Source: Tolypeutes matacus (taxonomy: Eukaryota; Chordata; Mammalia; Cingulata; Chlamyphoridae). Taken from it: a stretch of 64,000 nt of DNA. The first letter of the stretch is position 1. The number at the start of each line of letters is the position of its first letter. The notes beneath the pieces were generated by a model. That model made no database searches and had not been told where the DNA came from. It saw only the letters and a list, made by a program, of their open reading frames with translations. Below are positions 21,480 through 33,469 of this stretch, in pieces. The position numbers and the translations under genes are program-made. The stretch is taken from the NCBI GenBank assembly GCA_026826555.1, contig JAKSZT010054568.1:9081318-9145317 (forward strand). Reading direction: 5' to 3'.

Positions 21480-22225
21480 TAACGGTAATAATGTAATATT
21501 CTTGCATCAATGCCAAAGATGTACTGCGTTGATAATGGGGGAGTAGGGGAAATGTGTGCCAAATGTACGCTGTGGACCTGGTAATAATCTGATGATATTA
21601 TCTCATAATCTGTAACAAATGTTCCAGCACTGTGTGGTGTGTTGATAGAGGGGTGTTGTATGGGAACTCTGCACATGTGCATGTTTGTTTTGTAAGTTTA
21701 CAACTTTTGTCATAAAAATATATTTAAAAAATAATAATAGGGTGGGTTGGGGGGAAAATGCACCAAATGTAAGATAAGGACTATAGTTAGTAGTAAGATT
21801 TTGAAAATATTCTTTCATAATTTGTACGAAATGTCTCACAACAATGCAAGGTGTTGGTGGTGGGGTGATGTATGGGACCCCTGTATGATGTTATGCATGT
21901 TTGCTTTGTAAGTTCACAACTTTTACTATACATTTATTGCTTAGGTATGTTCATGTAAAAATGATATAAATATAATAATAATAATAATAGGGTGGGTTGG
22001 GGGGAAAATACTTTGGTTAGTAGTAATATTTTGAGGATTCTCTTTAACCATTAGTTAAAAATGTTTCACAACAATGCAAGGTATTGGTGGTAGGGTGAGG
22101 TATGAGAGCCCAGCATGGTTTATCTATGTTTATATTGTAAGGTCACAACTATTACTATAAACTTTTGTTTATATATGTTTATGTATGAGTGATATACTTC
22201 AATAAAAAAAATTTTTTTTAAGTGC
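21480..22225 (+). repeat. Three tandem units in the L1 3' UTR
   Basis: Three units of roughly 240-260 bases start near 21480, 21737 and 21988. Units two and three begin with the identical 'agggtgggttggggggaaaa'. All contain a 'caatgcaaggt.ttggtggt' or equivalent block, 'tgtatggga', 'tgcatgttt' and 'taagttcacaact'. Units one and two end in (AATA)n/(ATA)n runs that separate the repeats. The same text in single, older form lies at 840-1090. Confidence 0.85.
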
Positions 22226-25200
22226 CTTTGATTTTCCAACTACTGCTTTCCTTATTTTGGGTCTGTGAGATGCTTTAGAAACTAAAAATGCATTTGATAA
22301 GGAGGCATGAGCCCCACCCTCCGCAGTGCCCTAAGGCTTTGCTCCTTCTCCACTCTGGGGAGACCTGAGATTGTCTCGGGGGTCCCTGACGGTGTTTGCT
22401 AGCAAGTCACAGGACAAGTAGTCTCTAGTTTTTTAAGAATGGGTTTTAAATGTTGGTTTAACTGTGGACTGTGACCCCTGGGAGTGGCTATGAGGTGATC
22501 TCACTAATAGCCAGCTCCTAAGACCCCAGCAAAGTTGGCAAAAGAAAAGTCCCTAGCCAGCCCCTCTCCTAGGGTCAGCCCAGCTTGAGTGTTCAGTCTG
22601 GGAACCAGACCCAGACGGCCTCAGAACCTCTATGGCTCTGGGGATGCCCAGACACAAATCTCCTGATCCCCGCAACATGAGTACAGCGAGCAGGGCTCCC
22701 TGATTTCCAGGATGCTGGCTCAGTGAGCAATCCCTTCAGTCATATCTAGTGGTGGGATGCCCCTAGACTGATGAATGCATTTTATCTTCCCCTAGTATAG
22801 GGTGGCTTTTCCAGCATTCCAGCAGACTCCTCACTGGGGTGCCTTCTCAGAAACTGGGACAATCTGCCTGCTGAGAGTCTAAAAAGAAAGAGACTAATCT
22901 TTTCCTGCCACACCAAATGGCCAAAGTATGGCAGAGAGTGGGCTCTGGATGGGACCCTGAATTCCAGTTAAACCTGTGTAAGAGAGAAGGAGAGGACAGA
23001 CAGACCTGAGGGCCAGAGACCACGTGGCCATCTCTCCTTAAAGGGATGAGGAAATGCACTCCATTTACAAAGCCTCTCCCCTGTAGAATAAGGAACCTCC
23101 TCGTGTGCCATCGATTACGATGAAAAGGTTCCTGACTATTCCTAGCTCCCTACCTATTTCTTTGTAACACTCCAATCCTTCCAGAGAAAAAAACACTTTC
23201 AGGGTTTTACCCCTTGCTGGGAGGGAACTAATGGGATGCTCCTGTGTCTTCTCAGGGGCAGGACTTCTCTGGACCCCTTAGCAACACACTTAGCAGCTGC
23301 CCAGGGATTTTCCTGGAGGAACTAAGCTGGGAAAGGGGGTCCCACACAAAGTTTCTGCATGGACAGACACTGGGAGTTTTGTGTCTAGGTAATTCAAAAG
23401 TCTTTCCCTAAGATAAGTAAGTATAAAAATCTCTCTTCTGTTCTAATCTATGCTTGCTTTACCTTTGCTCATGCCTAGGAACTCGTAAATCAGATTTGGG
23501 GTTCACATGTTACAAATTGGATAACAGTGAAGGGTAATCTAAAAATGAGTCCTTAAATGCCAAGCTGTATTGCAATTGAAATTGATGTATAAAAGAAATT
23601 ACAAGTGGAATTAATTCAGCTGCTGAACAAGCAGGAAAACTTAGCAAAGTTGTTACTAATAAAATTGTTTTAGTTGCTTAGTTAATAAATGGAATTGTCC
23701 AAATTATTTTTAAGTGGAAACTTACTAAAAACTAACTAAGAGTTAAGATCATTATATAGATGGCTTTATATTATAAAACAGCAAAAGGATAATAATGGAA
23801 ATTATTATAACTGGGTGGATTTAGCCTAGACTTCAGCTATACCCTTTATTTAGCTCACTAGCTTCACCTTGCCCTTAAACTCCAGCTATTGTGATGGTGA
23901 TTATAAACCAAAGTTTGCCTTTGTTTATGGTCACTTTAGGTCTAGCCTCACCCCTGGCCTTTGCTTATGGTTATGACATGACAACTTCTGTCCCTATGGC
24001 TTAGGGAATGGCAAATGTAAGACACCCTGTCTCCTGTCCTTCCACTGGTACCAATAACCCTACTTTCTCCCGTGGCTCCAAGTGTGGACTAAATTGCTGC
24101 CTGGTGGAATTTTTGACCCTTGGAGTTGAACGTCCACTCTTCCAGTCCAGCAGCCACCAGACTCATGTTATCTCTGAGGACTGGGGTGTGGGGGAGGCCT
24201 CCCACCTTGACTGCTGAGGTTCCTAAAAGCAGCAATTCATGAGCGAAACCAGTTTCTCTAAGGCTTCAATGACCTCAGCGAGTATAGACTGGAATTAGTG
24301 TTTCTCATCCAAGGTCTACCAAAGTCAAAATGGGAAATAAGCAAAGCTCTGAAGTACAGTAAAATGTAAATTGTATTTTGAAGCAGAGGGGACAATTTGG
24401 TTATAAGCCAATAATTAAAAGGAATGAAATTCTTGTACAAAACTGTACGATCACAGTGCAAATTAGAGTAGTTAGAAATAGCCTTCAAAGAAATCTTTTA
24501 AATGTTATTTTACAGTTAAACTTATTTTGTAAAAGAATGCAAATTATAAGTAACACCAGTGAGTTGTGTTTTCGTGCCTAACTCTCTATTTGTGCCTGCC
24601 TATTTGCTCAACATATATCTTTATGCATTGGGATGATAATATCAAATTAACAAATGAAAATTCTTAGAAGAGCTCTATTCAAATTGTTAAAAATTAAATA
24701 TGCAGTTATATATGTGAACGAATATTCCTGCAGCCCAAATTAGGCTAAGCAGGTTGGAAAAGTCAAATAGAAATCTGAATATAAAAACTACTGGGAAAGG
24801 GAAAAAGATTTTCCTTACCTCCTTGACCTACCCAGCTCCCAGGGCCTTCTCTTAGCAAGATCTCTGAAGGAGGGGCTAGGTGTGACAGATTAAAACTCTA
24901 TCTTCTAGGCTGGGGAAGTAAGAATCAGTTTGCCCTGTAATTCTCCAATTTTAACCTTTTACCAGTCTTAAAATAAGGGTGGTTAATAATCCAATTGTCA
25001 AATTTCAGTAAGTAAAGGAAAAGTTCTTGAAAGGTATGGAAAGAGCTTTTAAAACAAATTAAACATTTATAATATATCCCAGAACCTAGCATTCAGTGTG
25101 CTTTTAACATTATTCACAGTTTTAGAATTTCTTTAAAGAAAAGAGGTTTTAGCCTCCAGTAAAGGAAGGGAAAAGAACATTCATTGCATAAACTATAATG

Positions 25201-25863
25201 GTTTCAGTTTTATTTAGCTTGGGTGTAATCTCCCTAGGTTTATAGAATACCCATTAAATAAATCAACATTATATGTGTTAAATCTTTAAGATGATGAAAA
25301 TTATTAGTTCATGTCTAATGAAATTAAGTTAAAGAAGTAAATATAGATCTGTCCTCTCTTAAATGAATAAAGCAAATTCCATTGGTTGCATTGCTAATTG
25401 TAATTTAATAAGCTTATTTAAAAGTAAAGTAACTAGTCCATGTGATTATGGTTAATTATAAGGAGTTTGTGAAAGCATCTTCTAAACTGAAGCATTTAAG
25501 TGGCTAATTCCAGGGAGCCATTATTTATTAGAAACCTAAATTGATGTTAATAGCAAAAGGTAACTTCATAACAGGGAAACCTGTCAGAGGCCACCTCAAT
25601 CTGCATATTAAATTGGATATTACGGATATTACGGATATTACGGAAAGATAATCTTGCTTCCATTGGGAATCTTAGATTTTCATAAAATAATTGAGAAAGT
25701 AGTTTTTCCTGGCTGCTAAAGTAAAACACCTGTCAATGTAATCATGGTAAAGGTGTAAAAGTAAAAAGCAAAGTACTAAAAAGTTAAGTTCATTTGATAT
25801 GTTATACATTGTATTGGAAGTATTTAGATAAAGTGTAGAAAGATTAAGAGATAGACTTCAGTA
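22226..25863 (+). mobile_element. Probable decayed ERV interior, no recognisable gag/pol
   Basis: It lies between the inserted L1 and the env remnants, inside the LTR pair. The left 1.2 kb is GC-balanced, and 23500-25860 is strongly AT-rich. I find no protease, reverse transcriptase or integrase motif in any frame and no frame above 76 codons. Many mammalian ERV1 relics have such unrecognisable interiors, but host sequence or another insertion could account for part of it. A 9-bp repeat (ggatattac, three copies, 25615-25642) lies within it. Confidence 0.35.
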
Positions 25864-27051
25864 TTGTCAAACTCTCTTGTACATTCAAATCAGGCCCAAA
25901 TACCTTGCATGGTGCCTCTCCATTTGAGTTATTGGTTAGGTTGGTCACTGACCCCTAAAACAATAAAGGTATCTACTAAATCTCTGGTTGTGCTCCTGAA
26001 GTGGATGTTGCAGTTTCAGACTCCTACAGCAGCCAGCAATGGCTCGATATGGCCAGATGTACAATGGACATTGCCTCCAGACTGGCTCTGTTTCACAGTG
26101 CAGAAGGGCACTATGCACCAGGCCAGTGAAATACTGGAGCCTACCATCCCAGCTTCTCTCTAGGGTCAATGGTTCTACTGCATGCTGGTTGTGTGAAGGG
26201 CATACCAAGTAGAGCAGCAATTACCAGAGTACTCTGAATAGAACTTAAACAAACACAATAAGAATTATGGCCCGTTCCCATGGAGATACAACAAGTATGG
26301 TATTACAAACCTGGAGCTTAGATCTATTAATTGCAGCTCAAAGAGGAACTTGTGCATTGATTAGTATTAAGTACTATACCTATATAACTGATGACTGTGG
26401 TGATATCTTTTCTATTCTAGATCATATACAGAGGGATATTGAACACGTTAAAAGTCTTGGTAAACTTAATTCATTTTCTAAGTAGTTAATGAACATGCTT
26501 ATAAGACAAAAGAATGGCTCTCATAAATAGTATCTTTATTTTGCTTGCCATATGCCTGTCTTGTTATTGCCTATACTGTCTTTGTGAGTTTATGACTAGG
26601 GCAATGCCTCTCTTCATACCTCTCCTAGCTCTCCTAAGCATAACCACTGCTGTGGGAACTGGTGTTAGCAGTTTATACCCAAACCCAGCAGGTCTACCAC
26701 AATCTCTCCCTAGAGTTAACCAGCAGCATAAAAGAACTCAAGGAAGAAGGCTGTTTCCCGTCAACTTTGGGAGGAAGCAGCCTCTGAAGGCACCTGGCCT
26801 TTCTCACTCTCGTGGTCCAGTATGTCATGGCTGGCCCCCTTTTGGACCTGCTTACCACCATCTTCTTTATTCTTTTAACAGGACCATGTATCTTAAAAAT
26901 TCTAATTAAGTTTCTTTCTTACAGAATCAACGCCTTATTAGTCATGCAGGGGTTTCATCCAGTTCCAACCAGGGTGCTGGGTCTGTTTTCCCTTGACCTC
27001 AATAGAATAGCCAGAGGTTTACACCCTGTCAGGCAGGGACTACCGCCCTAA
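25864..27051 (+). pseudogene. Class I ERV env remnants, rearranged and broken
   Basis: Env normally makes surface (SU) and transmembrane (TM) subunits. At 25864-26163 a frame with a tryptophan/proline pattern (NGSIWPDVQWTLPPDW) resembles SU. 26267-26485 carries a segment like the conserved TM helix region (QTWSLDLLIAAQRGTC), with the usual Cys cluster degraded. 26514-26700 holds a hydrophobic, fusion-peptide-like stretch (PLFIPLLALLSITTAVGTG). 26812-27051 has a membrane anchor (TTIFFILLTGPCILKIL) and a short tail. Frames change between segments and stops intervene, so no Env could be made. The helix-like segment lies before the fusion-peptide-like one, the reverse of the usual order. Confidence 0.6.
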
Positions 27052-27136
27052 CCAGCAGGAAGTCTCTACAGAAGAATGACCATCGTCCCTCAGCGCCCCC
27101 TTAAGAATAAGGTCGTGAGCGCTCTGAGGGGGGAGT
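27052..27136 (+). promoter_or_regulatory. Candidate polypurine tract before the 3' LTR
   Basis: 'ctgaggggggagt' (27124-27136) is a purine run immediately 5' of a TG that starts the 3' LTR. This is where a retroviral polypurine tract belongs. Confidence 0.5.
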
Positions 27137-27510
27137 TGAGGCGGTTAGTGCAGGGAAACAAGGGGAAAAAGGAGCCACAACATGGCTGACAGACAACATG
27201 ACTGACAGACAATATGGCCGTGAGACCCTGCCAAGACTTGGACCCTGACCTTGAGGTCCCAGTTAACTCTTTCTGGGACCCCCCCTTGGCCCTGGATATT
27301 CCAAACAGTCCTCACCATTGGCCCCTACAATTGGTGGGATATAACAGCTGAGGCCCCTCCCCTTAGCATTAGCAAGGGGAGGAATAATTACTAATCTAAA
27401 AGGTAACCACGCAAGCCAGAGCTCGCTCTCTGCCTAGAGGGGCCCACACCAAATCTCGGTGTGTATTTCTGTCCTTCTCTCCTGTTTCTCAGCAAGCTAT
27501 TTATTTCTCT
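27137..27510 (+). mobile_element. 3' LTR (U3 and partial R) of the class I ERV
   Basis: It begins 'tgaggcggttagtgc' after the purine run. U3 includes tandem-like 'catggctgacagacaa' / 'catgactgacagacaa' / 'tatggcc' text and a TATA-like atataa (27339-27344). R-like sequence at 27428-27498 matches the 5' LTR. Similarity stops near 27505, before the poly(A) signal present in the 5' copy, so the right end is truncated. Confidence 0.6.
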
Positions 27511-27609
27511 CTCCATACCAGCTATACAAATATATACTGAAGCCAAGGATGCTAGTGACCAAACAGCCAGAATATCCAATATAAAGAAATAAAGACAAGG
27601 AAAAAAAAA
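27511..27609 (+). other. Short segment ending in AATAAA and an A run
   Basis: About 90 bases unrelated to the 5' LTR end with AATAAA (27588-27593) and nine A (27601-27609). This could be the 3' end of a processed transcript or a chance arrangement. No target duplication was seen. Confidence 0.3.
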
Positions 27610-28679
27610 GTCATCTGGAGTTTTTCTGCTGGCCTCCTCCAGATCCCTCTTCCAAATTTCTCTTCCCAGCTCTGTCCCCAGAGGCTGAGTTTTGGGGCAC
27701 TGTCATTGGGTCCACTCACCATCTGGCTTCCTGTCGGGTTTAGCATGGGTAGGCCTGGCAGTTGCAGGTTGTTGCCGGGCTCCCTCCCATCGGTTCTTGA
27801 TGGGTGAGCTGGGACCCTCGGGACCCTCTGCGAAAGCCACAGCCTTCCCACAACAGGCCAGTTCTGGTGTCTGCTCCCAGTTCTGCCTTCTCCCCTCAGG
27901 CTAAGGATGGCAATAACTGCCCACACTAGCTAGCTCCTATTTATTTCCTTTTAACCTTCCCATGCTGTTGTAAATAGTTACCAAACACTTTTCAACTACC
28001 CCATTCCAGTGTTCTCTTTCTTTCCTGCTGGCACACTGAATGATCTACAAGGCACTTGGAAACTCCAGGGATAAGCAAACAAGCAAACAAATTGACTAAA
28101 AAGGAAAACAATCACAGCATGCCATTTATTGTTCCAAGAACAATATGTAAATACTCATATTTTCAAATTTTAAAATCAATCTTTAGATAAATCACTAAGG
28201 ACTTCATTATCATAACAGAATGGAAGATAATATCATCAACTCTGAAAACGTCAAAATAAAGATACCAGATATTGAGAGGAGAAGAAAAGAACAGTGAAAA
28301 TTAAGCCTGCTAATATCCTAATCCTAACAGGTAGAGAGTAACAGGTAATGTTTATGCGTGATGGTAAATAAACTAGAAGTATGTATATTCATTATTCCAA
28401 GTTATAAAGGAACCAAAAGTAGAGCTGCAAAGATGGAAGAGTGATCTGGTGAAGCAGGAGGAGGGAGGTGGAGAGGGCTAAATCCTCATCTCTTGGCAGG
28501 AAATCAATCGGTCACGCGGAAGGAAGGGAGATTCCTTCTGGCCAAGGAATTAACAATTCTCTCTCCTTAGGGTGATGGCAATAGAGTGGTGGTGGTTGTG
28601 ATTGGAACTAGGAAGGTGGCGCGCAGGAACTGAATTATGAGAACAGTCAGAAGTGGTGCTTCCCCTAACAACTCCACAT
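27610..28679. other. Unassigned sequence
   Basis: GC-balanced DNA to about 27930, then AT-rich. The 124-codon minus frame (27552-27926) is unfamiliar. No repeat identified. Confidence 0.4.
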
Positions 28680-28775
28680 CTTCCCTCACCCCCTCTCTGT
28701 CCTCCTCCTTTTTCTCCTTCTTCTCCTTTTCCTTCTCCTTCCCCTTCTTCTCTTCTCCTTCTTTATCCTCATCAC
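28680..28775. repeat. Pyrimidine-rich (CTT/TCC)n tract
   Basis: Imperfect CTTCTCCTT-type units. Both + frames over it are Ser/Phe/Pro artefacts and the minus frame is a Lys/Glu artefact. Confidence 0.85.
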
Positions 28776-29439
28776 TTCCTCCTGCAGATGTTCTTCTCAA
28801 ATCTGCCCTTTGTCCCTTCTCCCCACCTCCATTCCCTGCCTGTCTACTGCGGTTCTCTGATGCCTTCGTGTTATCCCCGCAACTTAGGACTCCAAGGTAG
28901 TCATAATTTAGTGTGAATGTTGACCACTGTCTCCGGATCCTTAGGGAGATTCCCACAATGAGCTTTACTTCTCACAAAAGGGAAATAGTGTATGTATGTA
29001 GGAGAGGGCTATCGGAGTTCAAAAAGCAAGTGGAAAAACTCCATCCATGGACAAGTGTCTCCCCACTGCCAGCAAAGCCACATAAAGAAGCTGTCATTCC
29101 TGAGATGTGTAGGAAGCACTGACGGGTCCTTTCCCTGATTTTGCACAGCTTTGCAGTGCCTTGGCCTAGGAGTGCTGCAGGGATGCCAGGCTGTTTATAA
29201 AGAGCCTCCTGCAGAGAACTGGCCCGATCTGGCCATGTCCGGCTCTCCTGCTTAATGTTCTGCCAAGAGAGGCCACAGAGTAGTATTTTGCTTTTATTCA
29301 GCATGGTTTGAAAGCAACTCTTTTTAGGAACAACAACAACAAAAAGATGGATGTTAGAAACATAGATTCAGTCTTAGTGGCAGAGCATCACTTCGTGTTT
29401 CCAGAATAACAGCAAACAGCAACAATACTGACAAAAATA
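28776..29439. other. Unassigned sequence
   Basis: No repeat recognised. The 110-codon minus frame at 28972-29304 has no known domain. Confidence 0.4.
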
Positions 29440-29640
29440 AAAATATGAGCTGTCATATACTAAGCATCTAATATGGGATAAATATCAGCCTATGATGTAC
29501 GCAGGGTATTTGAATCATCATAGTATTTACATACAGTGGGTATTTTAGCCCCACTTTGCAGATAAAAAAGTGAAGATTGGAAAGCTATAGTTACTTATAC
29601 AAGGTCATGTGATATTTCTCTTTCTCTCTTTCATGCACTA
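29440..29640. mobile_element. MIR-like fragment
   Basis: 'ctaagcatctaatatgggat', 'ttttagccccactttgcagataaaaaagtgaag' and 'acaaggtcatgtgat' follow MIR order with heavy divergence. Confidence 0.5.
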
Positions 29641-29849
29641 AATTTTAGAGTATATCTAGAGTGAAAGATTGGATCATTGCATAGCAAATATTCACTACTC
29701 TCCCTGGGCAGAGTATTTTCCACACCCCATTGAATTTGAGCTTGGCCATGAACTTGTTTAGGCCAAAGGATGTTGAAGTAAATGAGAATGTGCCAATTCT
29801 AAGGCAAAATAAAAGTGTTAGAATAACTACAATTAATATATTCTGGAAA
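29641..29849. other. Unassigned sequence
   Basis: The text 'gagcttggccatgaacttgtttaggccaaagga' resembles an old mammalian interspersed repeat, family unknown to me. Confidence 0.3.
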
Positions 29850-30370
29850 ATAGATGACAGAATGAAAATTTTCATCAGCTAACTGAAATATATTAAAATA
29901 AAGGTAGAAAGTAAAAATATAATAATTGAATTCAATTCCAAGAGATTTGTACATCTTAATAGATTTCAGATTAAATGTGAAAGATGAAATAATACCGCTT
30001 CTAAAATAAAACATAGATTACTTTCATGAATTAGGGTTGTCAGAGAATTTTTGGACAAATCATAAAAGAACAATCATAAAACAAAACATTGATAGATTGA
30101 ACAATGTTAAAATTCACGATTATAGTTTATCACATTAAGAGAGTAAAAGGTCAAGTCAGAGACTGGAAGTCAATATATATTTATTTGACAAGGACTCCTA
30201 TGAGTATGGGGAGAGGTGAGGTATGTCCATAACAAATCAATAAGAAAATACTAAACAACCCAATTTAAATATGCTTAACATATGAAAAGACTCTTCACAA
30301 AAGAGCATATCCAAATTAATAATTAGGGTATGAAATGCAGTTCAACATTATTATTCACTAGGAAAATGCA
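29850..30370 (+). mobile_element. Old L1 ORF2 fragment, sense
   Basis: A/T-rich sense L1 text with 'aagactcttcacaaaagagcatatccaaatt' and 'actaggaaaatgcag' near 30290-30370, matching the post-RT part of ORF2. No frame is kept. Confidence 0.55.
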
Positions 30371-30860
30371 GAGTTTTTATAAAGTCCATGTCTGATAACT
30401 CCAGGTCTGCTTCTATGCCTTTTTTTTTTCTGTTTCCAAGTTGATGCTCTCTCCAGACAGGCCTGGTCATTTTAATTGAATGCTGCAGATTACATATGAA
30501 AAATTATAAATACACTGGATGATGTTTCTTTCTCCAGAGAGGATTTAATTTTCTTCTGGTTGGTGGTCAGGTTAGGGTAAATTCCCTTTACTCAGCTAAA
30601 GATTGAGATGTGAAGGCAAAGTATATCCGGTGTGTCGAGTTCATAAAGCATAACCCTTCTTGGGGCTCAGCCCTGGTGAGAAAAGGCAAACAAATGCAGG
30701 GTTGGAAGCAGTGGAGCCGGGCTCAGCTCTTGGCAGGATCACCTTCTCTTCAGATTTTTGGCCCCTTGGGACCTGGCTGCTTCGGTTGCCCTCCAAGGAC
30801 TTCAAACAGGGATGTGGGATTCTACTTTTCTAATTTCTCTCAGCAAATGGACTGCTAGGG
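30371..30860 (-). mobile_element. Antisense old L1 5' region (tentative)
   Basis: 'tccatgtctgataactccaggtctgc', 'ctggtcattttaattgaatgctg' and 'ttctggttggtggtcagg' resemble the antisense 5' UTR text of old L1s, also seen at 14600-14720. It meets a sense L1 fragment, so two elements abut here. Confidence 0.4.
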
Positions 30861-32911
30861 TGCAAGTTTTTCTTTCAGAGCCAAAAACAGAAGTCTAAGG
30901 GTAAACTTTAATGTATAACTTTTGAGTCACATTAAATTAATATTTTTAAACACCTGGATAAATCTAGTTCATTTACCTTCTAGGAATATTGTGCAAAATT
31001 TTGTTCCTAATATCTATGGTTAAAGAACTTGTTTTCTAATCCATTGAAAACATTGGACATAAAAATCACTTTAAAATTTTTTTCATAAAAATTATGCCTA
31101 CCTCATTATTTTTGTTATATACTCTTGAATTTGCAGATTATTTACAAGTCATTTTTACGTTTGTCTCTAAATGCTAGGGAATTATTCATTATTCATTATG
31201 AAGAATTAAAATGCAGAGCTTGGTGAAACTATGCTAACTTACCGGTTTCTAATCCATCTTTTTATTCCAGTCCCCTCTTTATTTCTGCCTTGAGAAACAC
31301 GGTGTCATCTTGCTCCTCACTGGAAAAACTCAGACACGTTTATTAATACCGCGGGTCTCTGCCCCTCCATTAGAATGAAAGACATAATCCGAGCATGAGG
31401 CGCGTGCAGCCAGCAGCTCAAGATTCCAAAGAGCACGCAACAAGGAGCCTTTCGGCTGCTGAGCCACAGAGCCCTCCCTCACGCCCCAGCTCCCTGTGGC
31501 AGCAAATGCCTGAAAACAAGAAGAGCCCATCACCTCTACCAATAGGGAACTCACTGAATAAACCAGAGTTTTTCACAGGCAAAAAACAAACAACTGTCTT
31601 TTCTGCCACGGAGTTATCTTCAGAACGTGTGTTTAGAAAAGCAAGAAAGAAAAGTGAAAAACCCTGTGACTAGCATTCTAATTGGTATGTAAGGATGGGA
31701 AGGTACTAATTTAGATATAGCTGCTACAGGTTTAAAAATTAAAAGGTAAACTATAAAATTTTAAGTTAACTATAAGGAATGGGAAGAGGAAGAAGGGGAT
31801 AGAATGGGGGACAGAAGGAAATAAAGACTTCCTTCAATATACCTTGTTTTACAGGTTTGACTTTGGAAAGATGAGAATATTTTAGGTAATAATAAAAAAA
31901 GTTAAGTTTATAAAATGCAATCCCTGAAATTCAAAACAATAAATAAATGACCTAAATACGGCTCCAGTTGGTAGAATAAAGGTAAGTGTTGAATAAAAAA
32001 GTGTTATATATAACTTCAAAACCTAAGAATTTGCCTGCCTCTTCTGAGTGGGATATCCTCTAAGAAAAAAAAAAAGATCAGCAAGAAAATTCAAATTATT
32101 CTCAGCAATCATATTACTGATGGCAGTACTGTTCTTACTTCTTTTGTAGAAGTAGTCCAGCTGATAATGGAGAAGGAATTATAGAATTAAGAATTGAAAT
32201 ATCACCATTTTACAACTTCTAATTAATTAATGCTTCCAGGCATTGTTCTTTATAGGCAATAGCAGAACTAAAAAGAAACACCAGATATTATGTGCCTCCT
32301 GTTGGAAAAACACGGCAAACATCTCCTAGGGAAGAGTCTTAGAAAACTCACACTCAAATCTCCAGCTCCAACTGCAGATTTACAGGCAGCCCAGGGGACT
32401 GAGACACATTCAACACACTGCACGGTGAAACCTGCGCCGTCAATCACAAGCTCCGTAGGAGAAACGGCTTGTTTCATCAGCAAATAAATTGCAAGGAGAA
32501 AAAGTAGTGACGGACAGCGAATCTGTAGATTCATAAAAGGCTTAAAAATCATATTGACCAACTGCAATGTACGAACGTTTTTGAATCCTGGATAAAACAA
32601 TCTGCAAACAAAAATACATTTTGGCAACTATGAGACAATTAGAAAATTTGAATATTGACGGAATATTTGCCAATCTCATGGAATTATTGTTAAATAGCTT
32701 TAACGTGAAAGTGGTATTTTGTAAGCATGCCAGATAAAACACAGATCCCCTGGTTAAATATCAATTTCAGATTAAAAAAAAAAAGTTGTTTTGTGCAAGT
32801 ATGTTCCATGCAATATGCCCTTTGTTTTTATTTGCTGCATCCAGCAATTCTGGTGTTATGGCTATTTTAAAGCAAATAGTCCTCATTTCTTACATATATA
32901 AGCATTATGTG
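30861..32911. other. Unassigned AT-rich sequence
   Basis: No repeat family recognised. The 119-codon minus frame at 32268-32627 and the 92-codon + frame at 31395-31673 have no recognised domains and no splice context. Confidence 0.4.
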
Positions 32912-32933
32912 AGTGTGTGTGTGTGTGTGTGTA
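32912..32933. repeat. (TG)n microsatellite
   Basis: About ten uninterrupted GT/TG dinucleotides. Confidence 0.95.
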
Positions 32934-33469
32934 TAATGTCCAGATTTGCTTCAAAATTATTTTGGAGGCAGTGACGTATATGGGAGAATAGATGGAACAG
33001 GTTAAGCATGTATCGTTAAAAGTTAAATCTGAGAGATAGATATAGGGGAGGCGGCTTGTTGTAGTCTACTAGTGTATCTGTTTCATTTTAAAGAAATGTT
33101 AAAAATCCCCTCAGCCTGAGTCTTTCCAGGCCTCACCAGAATGTGCACACATGCCGCCACCGTGCCGTCAAGGCCCAAGGGCTCTGTGTCTTAGCCTCCA
33201 CCTGACCATATTAGAGCTTTGACCCACAGTCCTCCACGTTTATTTCGGCATCTTTGGGGCTATTCCACCTGCCCCTTCTCAGGCAGGAAGCGCTGCCTGG
33301 GATACGAGCGCCACCAGCCGGCACAGCCCCCTCCCCGGTGGCTTCCTGAGAATTCAGGGCTGAATTCTGGAACCAGGAGGAAGGGATTGAGAGGGCTGGT
33401 AACAACACTTCTTGGGCCCAGAGGGTCAAAAAGTCATAAAGCACCTCATTTAGCTGCTAGACTTACCTT
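32934..33469. other. Unassigned sequence left of the DNA transposon
   Basis: No element or gene recognised. Confidence 0.4.

Larger units (their letters stand above)
20359..22225 (+). mobile_element. 5'-truncated L1 with tandem 3' UTR units
   Basis: Sense ORF2 text occupies about 20480-21100. The 3' UTR from about 21110 to 22225 ends 'cttcaataaaaaaaa'. It follows directly on the A run of the HAL1-like element, so either it inserted into that tail or the two arrived as a composite. No target duplication was found. Confidence 0.75.

Noticed and set aside
28567..28956. 129-codon Lys/Glu-rich minus-strand frame
   Set aside because: The acidic/basic middle is a translation of the pyrimidine-rich simple repeat at 28680-28775.
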